Source: Leptolyngbya sp. PCC 6406
Lineage (GTDB): Bacteria > Cyanobacteriota > Cyanobacteriia > Phormidesmidales > Phormidesmidaceae
Reading direction: 5' to 3'
NCBI RefSeq assembly: GCF_000332095.2
Contig: NZ_KI913949.1
Coordinates: 2,396,512 to 2,460,511, forward strand
DNA length: 64,000 nt
In this document: positions 45,624 to 53,507 of the stretch, in pieces
How the letters are laid out: each line of letters opens with the position of its first letter
Position numbering within the stretch: position 1 is the first letter of the stretch
Position numbers and translations under genes: made by a program
Notes under the pieces: generated by a model
What the model was told of the DNA's origin: nothing
Databases searched by the model: none
What the model saw: only the letters and a program-made list of their open reading frames with translations

Positions 45624-46028
45624 ATGATGGCTAAATTACCCAAATTCAACAATGATGATCTACGCCGCCAAGCACTGACCCATCGTTCTTTACCCAATCA
45701 TAATGAGCGCTTAGAGTTCATTGGGGATGGCATCCTTCAAGGTGTGGTGACGGCGCTGCTTAGTCAGCGTTATCCCAACTATCGAGAAGGGCGCTTAACG
45801 CGAGAGCGATCCAAGCTTGTGTGCAACGCTGCGCTAGCCAAAGTTGCCAAACACCTTAATCTGGGCCAACAGCTTTACCTAGCTGAATATGCCATTAAGC
45901 AAGGATGTCGAAAAAGTTGCAAGGTCCTCAGTGGTGCCCTTGAAGCCTTGATCGGTGCTTATTTCATCGACACGGGCTACAACTATGCGGCGGCAGAGCA
46001 GTTTATTCAGCAACTACTCAACCTCTAG
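45624..46028 (+). CDS. Single-domain ribonuclease III-like protein
   Basis: The 134-residue protein has the RNase III signature HNERLEFIGDGIL, with E28, E31 and D35 matching E38, E41 and D45 of the E. coli enzyme, and the second motif LSGALEALIGAYF with E107 matching E117. The aspartate equivalent to D114 is Gly104. There is no dsRNA-binding domain. It therefore resembles the stand-alone (Mini-III) enzymes in size and in the second motif but has the canonical first motif. It is probably a dimer acting on structured RNA, perhaps rRNA. An ACGGAGG precedes the ATG (45624); a second ATG follows directly. Confidence 0.88.
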   Translation: MMAKLPKFNNDDLRRQALTHRSLPNHNERLEFIGDGILQGVVTALLSQRYPNYREGRLTRERSKLVCNAALAKVAKHLNLGQQLYLAEYAIKQGCRKSCKVLSGALEALIGAYFIDTGYNYAAAEQFIQQLLNL

Positions 46029-46030
46029 CT

Positions 46031-46521
46031 TTAACCCACATCTGGCCAGATCGCACTGTTGATCTCGGCCAGTAGGGTCTCTAGCTGACCTTCAAACACC
46101 TTGTCGATGCGCTTAAAGCCGCCCTGGGCCTTGAACTGTCCTTGATCCAGGGCAGCTTTATCCACCACCGTTTCCTGCTTCATCTGCTGGCCAATGCGCT
46201 CTAGCCACTGCCGTTGCGGGGTCGTCCAGGGCTGACTGGACAGAATCGTCTTCATGGCGCGATCAACCCGTTCCCCATAGGGCACCAGCGCATCGCCCAG
46301 CGCCGCCTGCCCAATGTAGCCCACAATCGACGCGGCAATATCTTCATTGGTGGCATCGCGCCACGCCGATCGCAGCATGGTTTCCGAATAGCCTGCCCCA
46401 TCCAGCGCCGCCCGCAACGCCTTGATCTGGGCGCGGGTCAGATCGCGGGGACGCTGGGTCACCACCAGCAGGGCCGGTACCAGGTTCAGGTTGGTCTCAA
46501 TGAACTGCTTAAAGCTGGCCA
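46031..46521 (-). pseudogene. hsdR: HsdR (type I restriction subunit) C-terminal remnant
   Basis: The frame codes for a C-terminal EcoEI_R_C-like segment: ASFKQFIETNLNLVPALL, then VTQRPRDLTRAQIKALRAAL, GYSETMLRSAWRD and SIVGYIGQAALGDALVPYGERVDRAM. In full HsdR proteins this follows the helicase part, which is missing; no hsdM or hsdS is near. The frame is cut at about 46521, where sequence of the MITE-like repeat begins. The only possible start in frame is at 46465. It is a fragment and unlikely to work. Confidence 0.8.
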
Positions 46522-46605
46522 GTCAGAAGTCCGAATCCAGTACTCTCCTAGATTCTGGCTCCTAACTCCTCCCCACGAGAGTTGTCCCGCTGTGAGTTGA
46601 TACCC
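46522..46605. mobile_element. Partial copy of the 3303-3440 MITE-like element
   Basis: The sequence from TCCAGTACTCTCCTAGATTC through the right end GTTGATACCC (46596-46605) matches the element at 3303-3440. The left terminal repeat is absent. The junction with the hsdR remnant is abrupt, which suggests that element insertion or recombination cut the gene. Confidence 0.8.
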
Positions 46606-46648
46606 CACATGGACTACCGATGAGCCCGCAATATTTGCAAGGGAGTAG

Positions 46649-47221
46649 CTACAGGATGCTGCAAACCTTGGTCGCTTCAGCAGATGTAATCATCGCTTGC
46701 CAGTGATTGTCCCAAGACACCCTGTCCGCAGGAGACATACCGCTTGCCTGGGCAAACTCATCCACGTCCCGTAAGAATTCCGCTTGACTTCGACCTTGAA
46801 TCTGGGCCTCGCAATAAATCAGAAAGTTGAGCAATAAATCCCAGCCTAGGATTTCCTCAGGGCGGAGTCCCACTAGCCCCAGGTACATGTTGGCAAAATC
46901 TTCAAACAGGGCCATAGCCACTGGGTCTTCAAAGAAATCGGAGTTGCCATCCGCTGCGGTAGACCCCTGTGAATCGAAGTTGTAATCATCAATGAAATAG
47001 CCGCTAGCCCCATAGTCGAATAACCCTGGTCCCAAGGCTGCTCCGCCGCATAGGCCCTCTAGGGTATAGGTACTATTGCCAGGAGTTTCAATCCAGCACA
47101 AATAATCATTGGTCATATCTGCGGCGGCAGGGAGGGGAGCTAATCCTGCTACCACTGCGATGGGTAAGGCAATGGCCCAACCCCATCCAAGGCGCTCATA
47201 GGCAAGGGGAGAACATGTCAT
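46649..47221 (-). CDS. Exported cyanobacterial protein of unknown function
   Basis: The 190-residue protein has a signal peptide (hydrophobic residues about 15-31, cut near A34). The mature part starts with NDYLCWIETPGNSTYTLEGLCGG, a pattern I recognise from small secreted cyanobacterial proteins, followed by a charged helical segment. It has four cysteines in the mature part. No function can be assigned. Confidence 0.7.
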   Translation of the reverse strand: MTCSPLAYERLGWGWAIALPIAVVAGLAPLPAAADMTNDYLCWIETPGNSTYTLEGLCGGAALGPGLFDYGASGYFIDDYNFDSQGSTAADGNSDFFEDPVAMALFEDFANMYLGLVGLRPEEILGWDLLLNFLIYCEAQIQGRSQAEFLRDVDEFAQASGMSPADRVSWDNHWQAMITSAEATKVCSIL

Positions 47222-47350
47222 GGAGTCAGGACGGTATAAAACTGTTCAAACGAATAGGTTGTTCGTCCCTCAGCATACTCTAGGCCACTCTAATTGGCCC
47301 CTCACGCAGTGGTGAGGGTGTTGTAGGGGAGGCTTTTAGCTTGTTACCTT

Positions 47351-47607
47351 TATCGTTACACCAGCCCAACATTTTCCGGTCCCCTCTCCCCGTGGGAGAG
47401 GGCTAGGGTGAGGGGCCGAGTGTGCCACGATGGAACGGCCAGGATATTTCCGCCGCAGAGTACTAGTACCGTAGGGCGTAAATCAGTCCACTATCGTTAC
47501 ACCAGCCCAACATTTTCCGGTCCCCTCTCCCCGTGGGAGAGGGCTAGGGTGAGGGGCCGAGTGTGCCACGATGGAACGGCCAGGGTATTTCCGCCGCCCA
47601 GTACTAG
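47351..47607. repeat. Direct repeat of about 116 bp, two copies 141 bp apart
   Basis: Copies at 47351-47466 and 47492-47607 are almost identical. Each contains the dispersed motif CCCCTCTCCCCGTGGGAGAG, followed by GGCTAGGGTGAGGGG. The second copy ends in the stop codon of the DUF2949 gene. The open frame 47408-47668 across the repeats is spurious. Confidence 0.9.
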
Positions 47608-47810
47608 GCACTGGGCAGCGGACGTTGTTCTAGCCAGTCGAAGATTTGCTCTAGCTCTGCCAAGGTGACCAAGCCGTACTGCCACAACACCATCGGCAGC
47701 AGGGTGGGGGTATCGGTCGTGCGTTCTAGGCCGAGGGCGATAGCGCTTTGAGGAACGGCGAGATCTTGATGAAGGAAATGGAGTAATTCGGGGAGTTCGG
47801 CGGTAGTCAT
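47604..47810 (-). CDS. DUF2949 family protein
   Basis: The 68-residue protein has the DUF2949 pattern: LLHFLHQDLAVPQSAIALGLE followed by LPMVLWQYGLVTLAELEQIFDWLEQ. The family is small, cyanobacterial and of unknown function. Its end lies in the dispersed repeat, but the full domain is present. Confidence 0.88.
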   Translation of the reverse strand: MTTAELPELLHFLHQDLAVPQSAIALGLERTTDTPTLLPMVLWQYGLVTLAELEQIFDWLEQRPLPSA

Positions 47811-48037
47811 CGACAGGAAAATAGCAGTAGTGCCGATAGTTTAGTACAAGAGATCCCAATTGCCAGGGGGGGATACCCCACTCTCGATCAGCACCAACCC
47901 CACGGCAACCCGCGTCCATCTGGTGATCTGACCAGAAATGCCGCTCAACAGCGCATAAAGGACGCACAAGCTGAGCATCCAGAAAATCAGCGTATGGACA
48001 CATTTGATCTAGAAATATCGCTGCTCATGCAGGATTG

Positions 48038-48565
48038 CTATACATACATGAAGTAGTCGGTTACACCAGGAGCACACCCGAGTTGATGCATCAAGGTTGT
48101 GACTTGACCGCGATGGTGGGTCTGATGATTGAACATGTGCGCCACTGCAATCCAGACGGGATGACTGCGGAGATGGCCCTGGGAATTTTGATAGCTCATC
48201 GTTGCCGCAAGCAGATCGTCCGAGAGTTGCTCAGCCCAGTTTGAAATGACCTGGTCGGTGGCACGCCGCTCGGCATACAGCTCATCAAACTCAGTACAGA
48301 GCTCTTGGCGCAATGACGAGAACTCCTGTACCAGGGCTGCCCCAGTCAACGACGATAGGCTAGGGATTGCCACCGCAAAACGGCCAAGCCAGATTCGGTC
48401 CGCAAGCAGGATGTGGTTCAGAGTCCCATGAATCGAACCAAAGAAAGCGCCCATATCCTTTTTGCGCTCGGCATCGGCCAACCCTGAGAGTTTGTCAAAG
48501 AGCCTTCGATTGAGCTCGATGTTGTACTTAGCGAATCCTCGAACCTGATCTTGATGTGCGCCCAT
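48038..48565 (-). CDS. DinB family protein
   Basis: The 175-residue four-helix protein has the three histidines of a DinB metal site: one in GTLNHILLADRIWLGRF and two in AHMFNHQTHHRGQ. DinB relatives include thiol-transferases that use bacillithiol or related cofactors; the activity of this one is unknown. TAGGAGGT stands in front of the ATG. It has no functional link to its neighbours that I can see. Confidence 0.92.
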   Translation of the reverse strand: MGAHQDQVRGFAKYNIELNRRLFDKLSGLADAERKKDMGAFFGSIHGTLNHILLADRIWLGRFAVAIPSLSSLTGAALVQEFSSLRQELCTEFDELYAERRATDQVISNWAEQLSDDLLAATMSYQNSQGHLRSHPVWIAVAHMFNHQTHHRGQVTTLMHQLGCAPGVTDYFMYV

Positions 48566-48975
48566 GAGACCTCCTACGCAAGGAACCTATCGAAAGGTAT
48601 AGGTTGATGGCATTAATAGACCCATGATCTATATCTTTTGTTCAAGATTTTGGCTCTGCTGTGATCAAGACAAGAGCCCTGTGCCAGCATAGCTATAGGG
48701 TTAGTTATTCAAACCTATTCCATCTCGAAAGCCATCCTGTGGCTCAATTAAGCCGGTCGTCTTAGGGATTTTTTCTCTGTATTGTGGCTGGCAATACTGG
48801 ACAAGTCCTGAACTGTAACAGGCTAAACATGGGGACGTTTCAATGTTTCCCTTTGTCTTTTTAATTGCGGGAATGAACTCCGAAGCTGAGCCCCAGAGGG
48901 GATCGCTCTTGGAGACCAGTTAGACGATGGCTACCCCGGTCTTACATCAGATTTCAATAGATAAAGGGGGACCTT
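48566..48975. other. Gap of about 410 bp without a recognised gene
   Basis: The gap is AT-richer than its surroundings. It contains the divergent promoter regions of the DinB and pentapeptide genes. The short open frames in it show no conserved features. Confidence 0.5.
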
Positions 48976-49416
48976 ATGCAAATAATCAAACGTATCCCAT
49001 GGGTGGCATTGTCTGTGGCGATTCCACTGGCGATCGCGGTTCCGGGTCAAGCCGAAAATCCGTTGCATGTAGAGCAGTTGCTCACCACTGGAAGTTGTCC
49101 CCTGTGTGATTTGAGCGGGGCGGACCTGACCCAGGCCCACCTGATTGGGGCAGACCTACGATTTGCCGATCTCCAAGGAGCCAACCTGACGGAAGCCAAT
49201 CTAGAAGGAGCCGACTTGGAGGGAGCCAATTTGGCAGAGGCCAATCTGACCAGCGCCTTTTTGACCCATGCCAATTTCACTGACGCTAATCTAGACGGGG
49301 CTAACCTGACCCAAGCCAGCCTCTACTTTGTGGAGGTAGCGGGGGCGTCGATGGAGAATATTGATTTAACCTCTGCGGAAGTGGTGGGCACCCCCATCAG
49401 TATCGGCGGCAACTAG
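48976..49416 (+). CDS. Exported pentapeptide repeat protein
   Basis: The 146-residue protein has a signal peptide likely cut after A26 (GQA-EN). Residues about 45-130 are pentapeptide repeats of the A(D/N)LXX type (for example GADLTQAHLIGADLRFADLQ), which form a right-handed beta-helix. A CPLCD motif precedes the repeats. AGGGGGA stands before the ATG. Such proteins are abundant in cyanobacteria; the location suggests periplasm or thylakoid lumen. Its stop overlaps the end of the convergent ribokinase gene by 4 bp. Confidence 0.92.
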   Translation: MQIIKRIPWVALSVAIPLAIAVPGQAENPLHVEQLLTTGSCPLCDLSGADLTQAHLIGADLRFADLQGANLTEANLEGADLEGANLAEANLTSAFLTHANFTDANLDGANLTQASLYFVEVAGASMENIDLTSAEVVGTPISIGGN

Positions 49417-50345
49417 GGTTCCGTAGATCTCTGCGCGGCGAGGAATGCCTCTAGTTGCGATCGCAATGGCAACGAGGTCTGGGCTCCGGGTTGGGTGACC
49501 GCCAGCGCCGCTGCACCTGAGGCCCAGCGCACCGCCGCTGACAACGGCTGTCCCTCAGCCAGGGCCACCGCCAGCGCCCCATTAAAGGCATCTCCAGCGG
49601 CGACGGTATCCACCGCCCTTACCGTAAAGGCAGGACAATGAAACATTTCAGCGCCCTGGGCACAGACTGTGCCTAGGGCGCTGAGGGTAATGAGCACCGT
49701 CTCTACACCCCGCCCCCGCAGGGTCGCGGCTGCCGTTTGAGCCTGGGCCACCGTCTCTACCGGATGCCCCACCAGTTGGGCCGCTTCCACCTGATTGGGC
49801 GTGAGGATGTTCACCAGGGAATACAGCTCGGGGGGAAAGGCGTCTGGGGCCGGGGCCGGGTCGAGGATGACCGCCACTTCGGCGGCACGGGCGGCGCGGG
49901 CCGCTGCCAGTACTGCCGCCAGAGGAATCTCTAGCTGCATCAGCAAAAACTGGGCCTGGGGCAATAGGGGCTGCAAGCGGGCGACATCGTGATGGTCCAC
50001 CCGGCCATTGGCCCCTGGCACAATCACAATATGATTTTCGCCGGTATCGGCTACTGCGATCGCAGCGATGCCCGTAGCGGTTGAAGCATCGATATAGAGG
50101 CCATTTTCCTGCACCCCCGCCGCCGCCAAGCCTGCGCCCAGGGCGCGACCAAAGCTATCATCTCCGACCCGACCCACTAAATAGGTGGTGGCCCCCAACC
50201 GCGCCGCCGCAACGGCCTGGTTGGCTCCTTTACCCCCCGCTACGGTGGTGAATTCACTGCCCACCAAGGTCTCCCCTGGTTGGGGCAGGTGGTGCGATCG
50301 CACCACCAGATCCATATTTAGGCTGCCCAAAACAAGCAGAGTCAT
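49413..50345 (-). CDS. rbsK: Ribokinase
   Basis: The 310-residue PfkB-family kinase has the first signature GSLNMDLVVRSHHLPQPGETL, the ribokinase motif GGKGANQAVAAARLGA and the second signature VDTVAAGDAFNGALAVAL with the catalytic base aspartate. It phosphorylates ribose to ribose 5-phosphate. Its start overlaps the stop of the upstream zinc-ribbon gene (ATGA), so the two are translated together. A CNT nucleoside transporter lies 450 bp away, which would supply ribose through nucleoside breakdown. Confidence 0.95.
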   Translation of the reverse strand: MTLLVLGSLNMDLVVRSHHLPQPGETLVGSEFTTVAGGKGANQAVAAARLGATTYLVGRVGDDSFGRALGAGLAAAGVQENGLYIDASTATGIAAIAVADTGENHIVIVPGANGRVDHHDVARLQPLLPQAQFLLMQLEIPLAAVLAAARAARAAEVAVILDPAPAPDAFPPELYSLVNILTPNQVEAAQLVGHPVETVAQAQTAAATLRGRGVETVLITLSALGTVCAQGAEMFHCPAFTVRAVDTVAAGDAFNGALAVALAEGQPLSAAVRWASGAAALAVTQPGAQTSLPLRSQLEAFLAAQRSTEP

Positions 50346-50620
50346 ACATCCTCATCCTCATCCGCCTCGCCATGCTCATCACTGAGACCGGGGGTGGGCG
50401 GGCGATCGCTGTTCCAGGCCCACCACGGGGTCTGGCATTCGCCGCAGTGGTAAAACTCTTGCCACTTGCGGCGGTGATTGGGGGTATAGACCGGGGTACG
50501 ACGGTTGATCCACACTGCTTGGGCCTGGGCAGTGCTGGCTCCACAACGGGGACAGCAAAACTGGAGCGCGTGGGTAGCCGATTCTGCCCAGGCGGGAGGG
50601 ACCGGAGAAAAGGCATCCAT
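50342..50620 (-). CDS. Conserved small zinc-ribbon protein
   Basis: Starting at MDAFSPVPPAWAESATHALQ, the protein of 92 residues has CPRCGAS and HCGECQTPWW, a four-cysteine zinc ribbon, and the conserved AVWINRRTPVYTPNHRRKWQEFY, a pattern I recognise from cyanobacteria. The C-terminus is acidic (DEHGEADEDEDV). An open frame extends upstream to 50647. It overlaps rbsK by 4 bp. The function is unknown. Confidence 0.8.
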   Translation of the reverse strand: MDAFSPVPPAWAESATHALQFCCPRCGASTAQAQAVWINRRTPVYTPNHRRKWQEFYHCGECQTPWWAWNSDRPPTPGLSDEHGEADEDEDV

Positions 50621-50796
50621 GGTGAAACCTAGCAAGGCTTTCCCCATTATGGGTTGGGCCGGGAAATGCCACTATCCTGCGTATCAAAGTTTGAAGGATA
50701 ATACTGACTTTCCTGCCACATTCGGCGTCAGGGCGTTCTATTGGCCATATCTGCTTGTAAAATCGTGGCGACCCCTAGGGAAATGGATGGCGCTGA

Positions 50797-52209
50797 ATGC
50801 TCAACTTACTCTCACTGGTGGGCTTGGGAGGATTGTGTATGGTGGCCTGGTTAGGGTCGGAAGACCGTCGTCAGGTGCCGTGGAAAATTATTTTGTGGGG
50901 CATCGGCCTCCAACTCGTTCTGGGGCTATTCATTTTTCGGTTTCCCATCACTCGCGAGGTGGTGGTTTGGTTGAGTACGCTGCTCAACGGCCTAATTGAC
51001 GCTTCGGAGGCGGGGGCGAAGTTTTTGTTTGGCCCCATTCTGGTGCCAGATCTGGGCCAGCAGGTGGGGCCACAGGGGGCGGGCCGCTGGATTGCCCGCG
51101 CCTTGACCCCGCCCTTTGTCCCCGTAGCGGGAGATCGGCTGGGGGAGAGCAACCTGAATTTGGGCTTTATCTTTGCCCTGCGATCGCTGCCCCAGGTGAT
51201 CTTTTTCGCGGCTATTTTTGCTCTGCTCTACAACCTGAATCTGGTACAGCCCGTGGTGCGGGTATTTGCCAAGTTCTTTCGCTCCATCATGAACATCAGC
51301 GGGGCTGAGTCCTTGGCGGGGGCAGCCAATATCTTTGTGGGCATTGAGTCAGCGGTGGCGATTAAGCCCTTTTTGCTGAAGATGACCCGTAGTGAGCTTT
51401 GTGCGGTTTTGGCCTCCTGCTTTGGCTCTATTGCCTCCACGGTCTTGGGCCTCTACGCCGGCTTTTTGCGAGGGACTTTTCCCGCGATCTCAGGTCACTT
51501 GATGTCAGCTTCGGTGCTGACCATTCCCGCCGCCTTTATCATGGCCAAGATTTTGGTGCCAGAGAAGGGGGTGCCAGAGACCCTTGGGGAAGTGCCAGAC
51601 CTAGCCATGGCGGATGAAGAGCAGAAGGGGCCGATGGATGCCCTCATCCTCGGGGCACTGGACGGGGTGAAGCTGTCGGTGGGCATCTTCGCCTCCTTGG
51701 TGGCCATTCTAGGTATGGTGGCCCTGCTCGATCAGCTTTTCATCTTCCTGGCCAATTTGCAGGGCAGTGACTTTATCGTCTTCCGAGGTATTGGCACTGT
51801 CTTTAGCGTCATTACCCTAGACAACCTCACTGGGATTCTATTTCTGCCCCTCACCTTCTTGACGGGAGTTTCTCTAGATTGGACCGAACTCTGGACCTCC
51901 TCGGTGCTGATCGGCCAGCGGCTATTGAAGACGGCGATTCCCCCCTACGTGGCTCTGGCCAATTTGTCAGCAGAAGGGGCAATCAGCGATCGCGCTTTGG
52001 TGATCGTCAGCTATGTGCTCTGCGGCTTTGCCCACATTCCTTCGGTGGGCATCTTTGTGGGGGGTCTGGCGGGGCTGGTACCAGAGCGCCGTCGAGACAT
52101 TAGCTCTGTGGGTTGGAAAGCCCTGTGGGCTGGTACCCTGGCCACCCTGATGACAGGGTGTATCGCTGGAGTCTACTTCTACGAAGGCACCGCTGTTCTA
52201 GGCCGCTGA
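50797..52209 (+). CDS. nupC: CNT-family concentrative nucleoside transporter (NupC-like)
   Basis: The 470-residue membrane protein has about ten hydrophobic segments and the CNT motifs GNFVGIESAVAIKPFL-like (IFVGIESAVAIKPFLLKMTRSE), FGSIASTVLGLYAGFL, and GFAHIPSVGIFVGGLAGLVPERR near the end. CNT proteins import nucleosides with protons or sodium ions. The ATG at 50797 fits the family. With the nearby ribokinase and the deaminase at 4.4 kb it could belong to nucleoside and nucleobase salvage, although they are not one operon. Confidence 0.95.
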   Translation: MLNLLSLVGLGGLCMVAWLGSEDRRQVPWKIILWGIGLQLVLGLFIFRFPITREVVVWLSTLLNGLIDASEAGAKFLFGPILVPDLGQQVGPQGAGRWIARALTPPFVPVAGDRLGESNLNLGFIFALRSLPQVIFFAAIFALLYNLNLVQPVVRVFAKFFRSIMNISGAESLAGAANIFVGIESAVAIKPFLLKMTRSELCAVLASCFGSIASTVLGLYAGFLRGTFPAISGHLMSASVLTIPAAFIMAKILVPEKGVPETLGEVPDLAMADEEQKGPMDALILGALDGVKLSVGIFASLVAILGMVALLDQLFIFLANLQGSDFIVFRGIGTVFSVITLDNLTGILFLPLTFLTGVSLDWTELWTSSVLIGQRLLKTAIPPYVALANLSAEGAISDRALVIVSYVLCGFAHIPSVGIFVGGLAGLVPERRRDISSVGWKALWAGTLATLMTGCIAGVYFYEGTAVLGR

Positions 52210-52273
52210 GGGGGAGGGCAGTTCAACTCCCTAATAGATGAGGTACAGCTCAACTTGATGGCAATTCGGGGAA

Positions 52274-52293
52274 CAAGGGGCTTAAGCCCCTTG
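52274..52293. repeat. Perfect 20-bp palindrome after nupC
   Basis: CAAGGGGCTTAAGCCCCTTG is an exact palindrome 64 bp after the nupC stop. It may act as terminator for nupC and the convergent kinase gene, although no T run follows; a similar palindrome is common between cyanobacterial genes. Confidence 0.7.
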
Positions 52294-52343
52294 CCTGTAC
52301 TTAACCCGAGTGAGAACCGCTATAGATTCAAAAGTTTTGCAAG

Positions 52344-53465
52344 TCAACTCGCCACGTCACGGAGCGTAAAATAAAAATCTGTTCCCACGCCTAGTTGAGA
52401 GTCTGCCCAAATTTGACCTCCATGGTTTTCGACAATCTTTTTGCAGGTTGCCAAACCAATTCCTGTGCCAGGGTAGCTGCGAGCTGACTCCGTTCTTAGG
52501 AAAATCTCAAACACCTGCTTTAGATTCTGGGAATCAATGCCGATACCATTATCATGAACGCCAAACAACCAATATTTACCCTCCTTAACAACGGTAATAT
52601 TGACCTGTGGCGTCACCTCAGGCTTTACAAACTTGATCGCATTACTAATCAAATTTTGCACGAGCTGAATCAGTTGGGTTTCGTACCCCATCAGGGTAGG
52701 TAAGGAATCATGGGTTAGGGTAACATTCTGATCTGCGATCGCAATCTCCAAATTCTCCATCACTTGCTTCAGAACAAGATTAAAGTCCACCACCTGAAGC
52801 TCCCGATCCGCCTTGCCAACCTTCGAGTAACTCAGCAGATCCTGAATCAGCATCTGCATGCGACCACCCGCATCATGGATGCGATTCAGGTAATCCACCG
52901 CCACATCATCCAGATGCTCCTGATACTTCAGATGAATAATCTTGGCAAACCCTGTAATACTCTGCAATGGCTGCTGTAAGTCATGGGAAACCACATGGGC
53001 AAACTGCTCCAACTCTTGGTTAGAACGTGCCAGTTCCTGATTGTGCTGGACAAGTTGCTGCTGTAATCGCTGAATGCAAAGCTGATGCTCTATCCGTGCC
53101 AAGACCTCCATTTCCTGAAACGGCTTAGTGACATAATCTACCCCCCCCGCCGAAAAAGCCTGCACCTTATCCAAAGCATCATCCAAAGCACTGATAAAAA
53201 TTACAGGAACATCCCGAGTTCTAGCGTCAGATTTTAGGATTTGGCAGACCCTATAGCCATCCATCTCAGGCATTTTAATATCGAGCAAAATTAAATTAGG
53301 TAAATCTGCCTGTACAGAAGCCAAGGCCCGCTTGCCATTCAATGCCTTTCGCACCTCAAATCCGTGGTTGCTCAACATTGCAGACAAAACCCGCAAATTG
53401 TCTGGTGTGTCATCCACCAGCAAAATGTCACCTTTTACCCCATTAGTCATCGAGTTATTCATCAT
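52344..53465 (-). CDS. Response regulator-histidine kinase hybrid
   Basis: The 373-residue protein begins with a receiver domain (about 15-130; DDTPDN, phosphoacceptor in LILLDIKMPEMDG, lysine in VTKPF), then a coiled coil and a complete kinase core: H-box AHVVSHDLQQPLQSI, N-box LIQLVQNLISNAIKF, G1 VHDNGIGID and G2 GTGIGLATCKK. The H-box DLQQPLQ form is that of phytochrome-type kinases. This is the last gene of the four-gene minus-strand cluster and the only one without the shared C-terminal domain. It lies 42 bp after the gene upstream. Confidence 0.93.
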   Translation of the reverse strand: MMNNSMTNGVKGDILLVDDTPDNLRVLSAMLSNHGFEVRKALNGKRALASVQADLPNLILLDIKMPEMDGYRVCQILKSDARTRDVPVIFISALDDALDKVQAFSAGGVDYVTKPFQEMEVLARIEHQLCIQRLQQQLVQHNQELARSNQELEQFAHVVSHDLQQPLQSITGFAKIIHLKYQEHLDDVAVDYLNRIHDAGGRMQMLIQDLLSYSKVGKADRELQVVDFNLVLKQVMENLEIAIADQNVTLTHDSLPTLMGYETQLIQLVQNLISNAIKFVKPEVTPQVNITVVKEGKYWLFGVHDNGIGIDSQNLKQVFEIFLRTESARSYPGTGIGLATCKKIVENHGGQIWADSQLGVGTDFYFTLRDVAS

Positions 53466-53507
53466 GTTTTGCAGCTAAGAATTGCCATGATTACAAACCT
53501 CCACCGC

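Noticed and set aside
47408-47668. 86-codon frame
   Set aside because: It reads through the two copies of the dispersed repeat and repeats itself; the real gene here is DUF2949 on the other strand.
50505-50999. 164-codon frame upstream of nupC
   Set aside because: It overlaps both the zinc-ribbon gene and the start of the transporter in a different frame, without any domain.
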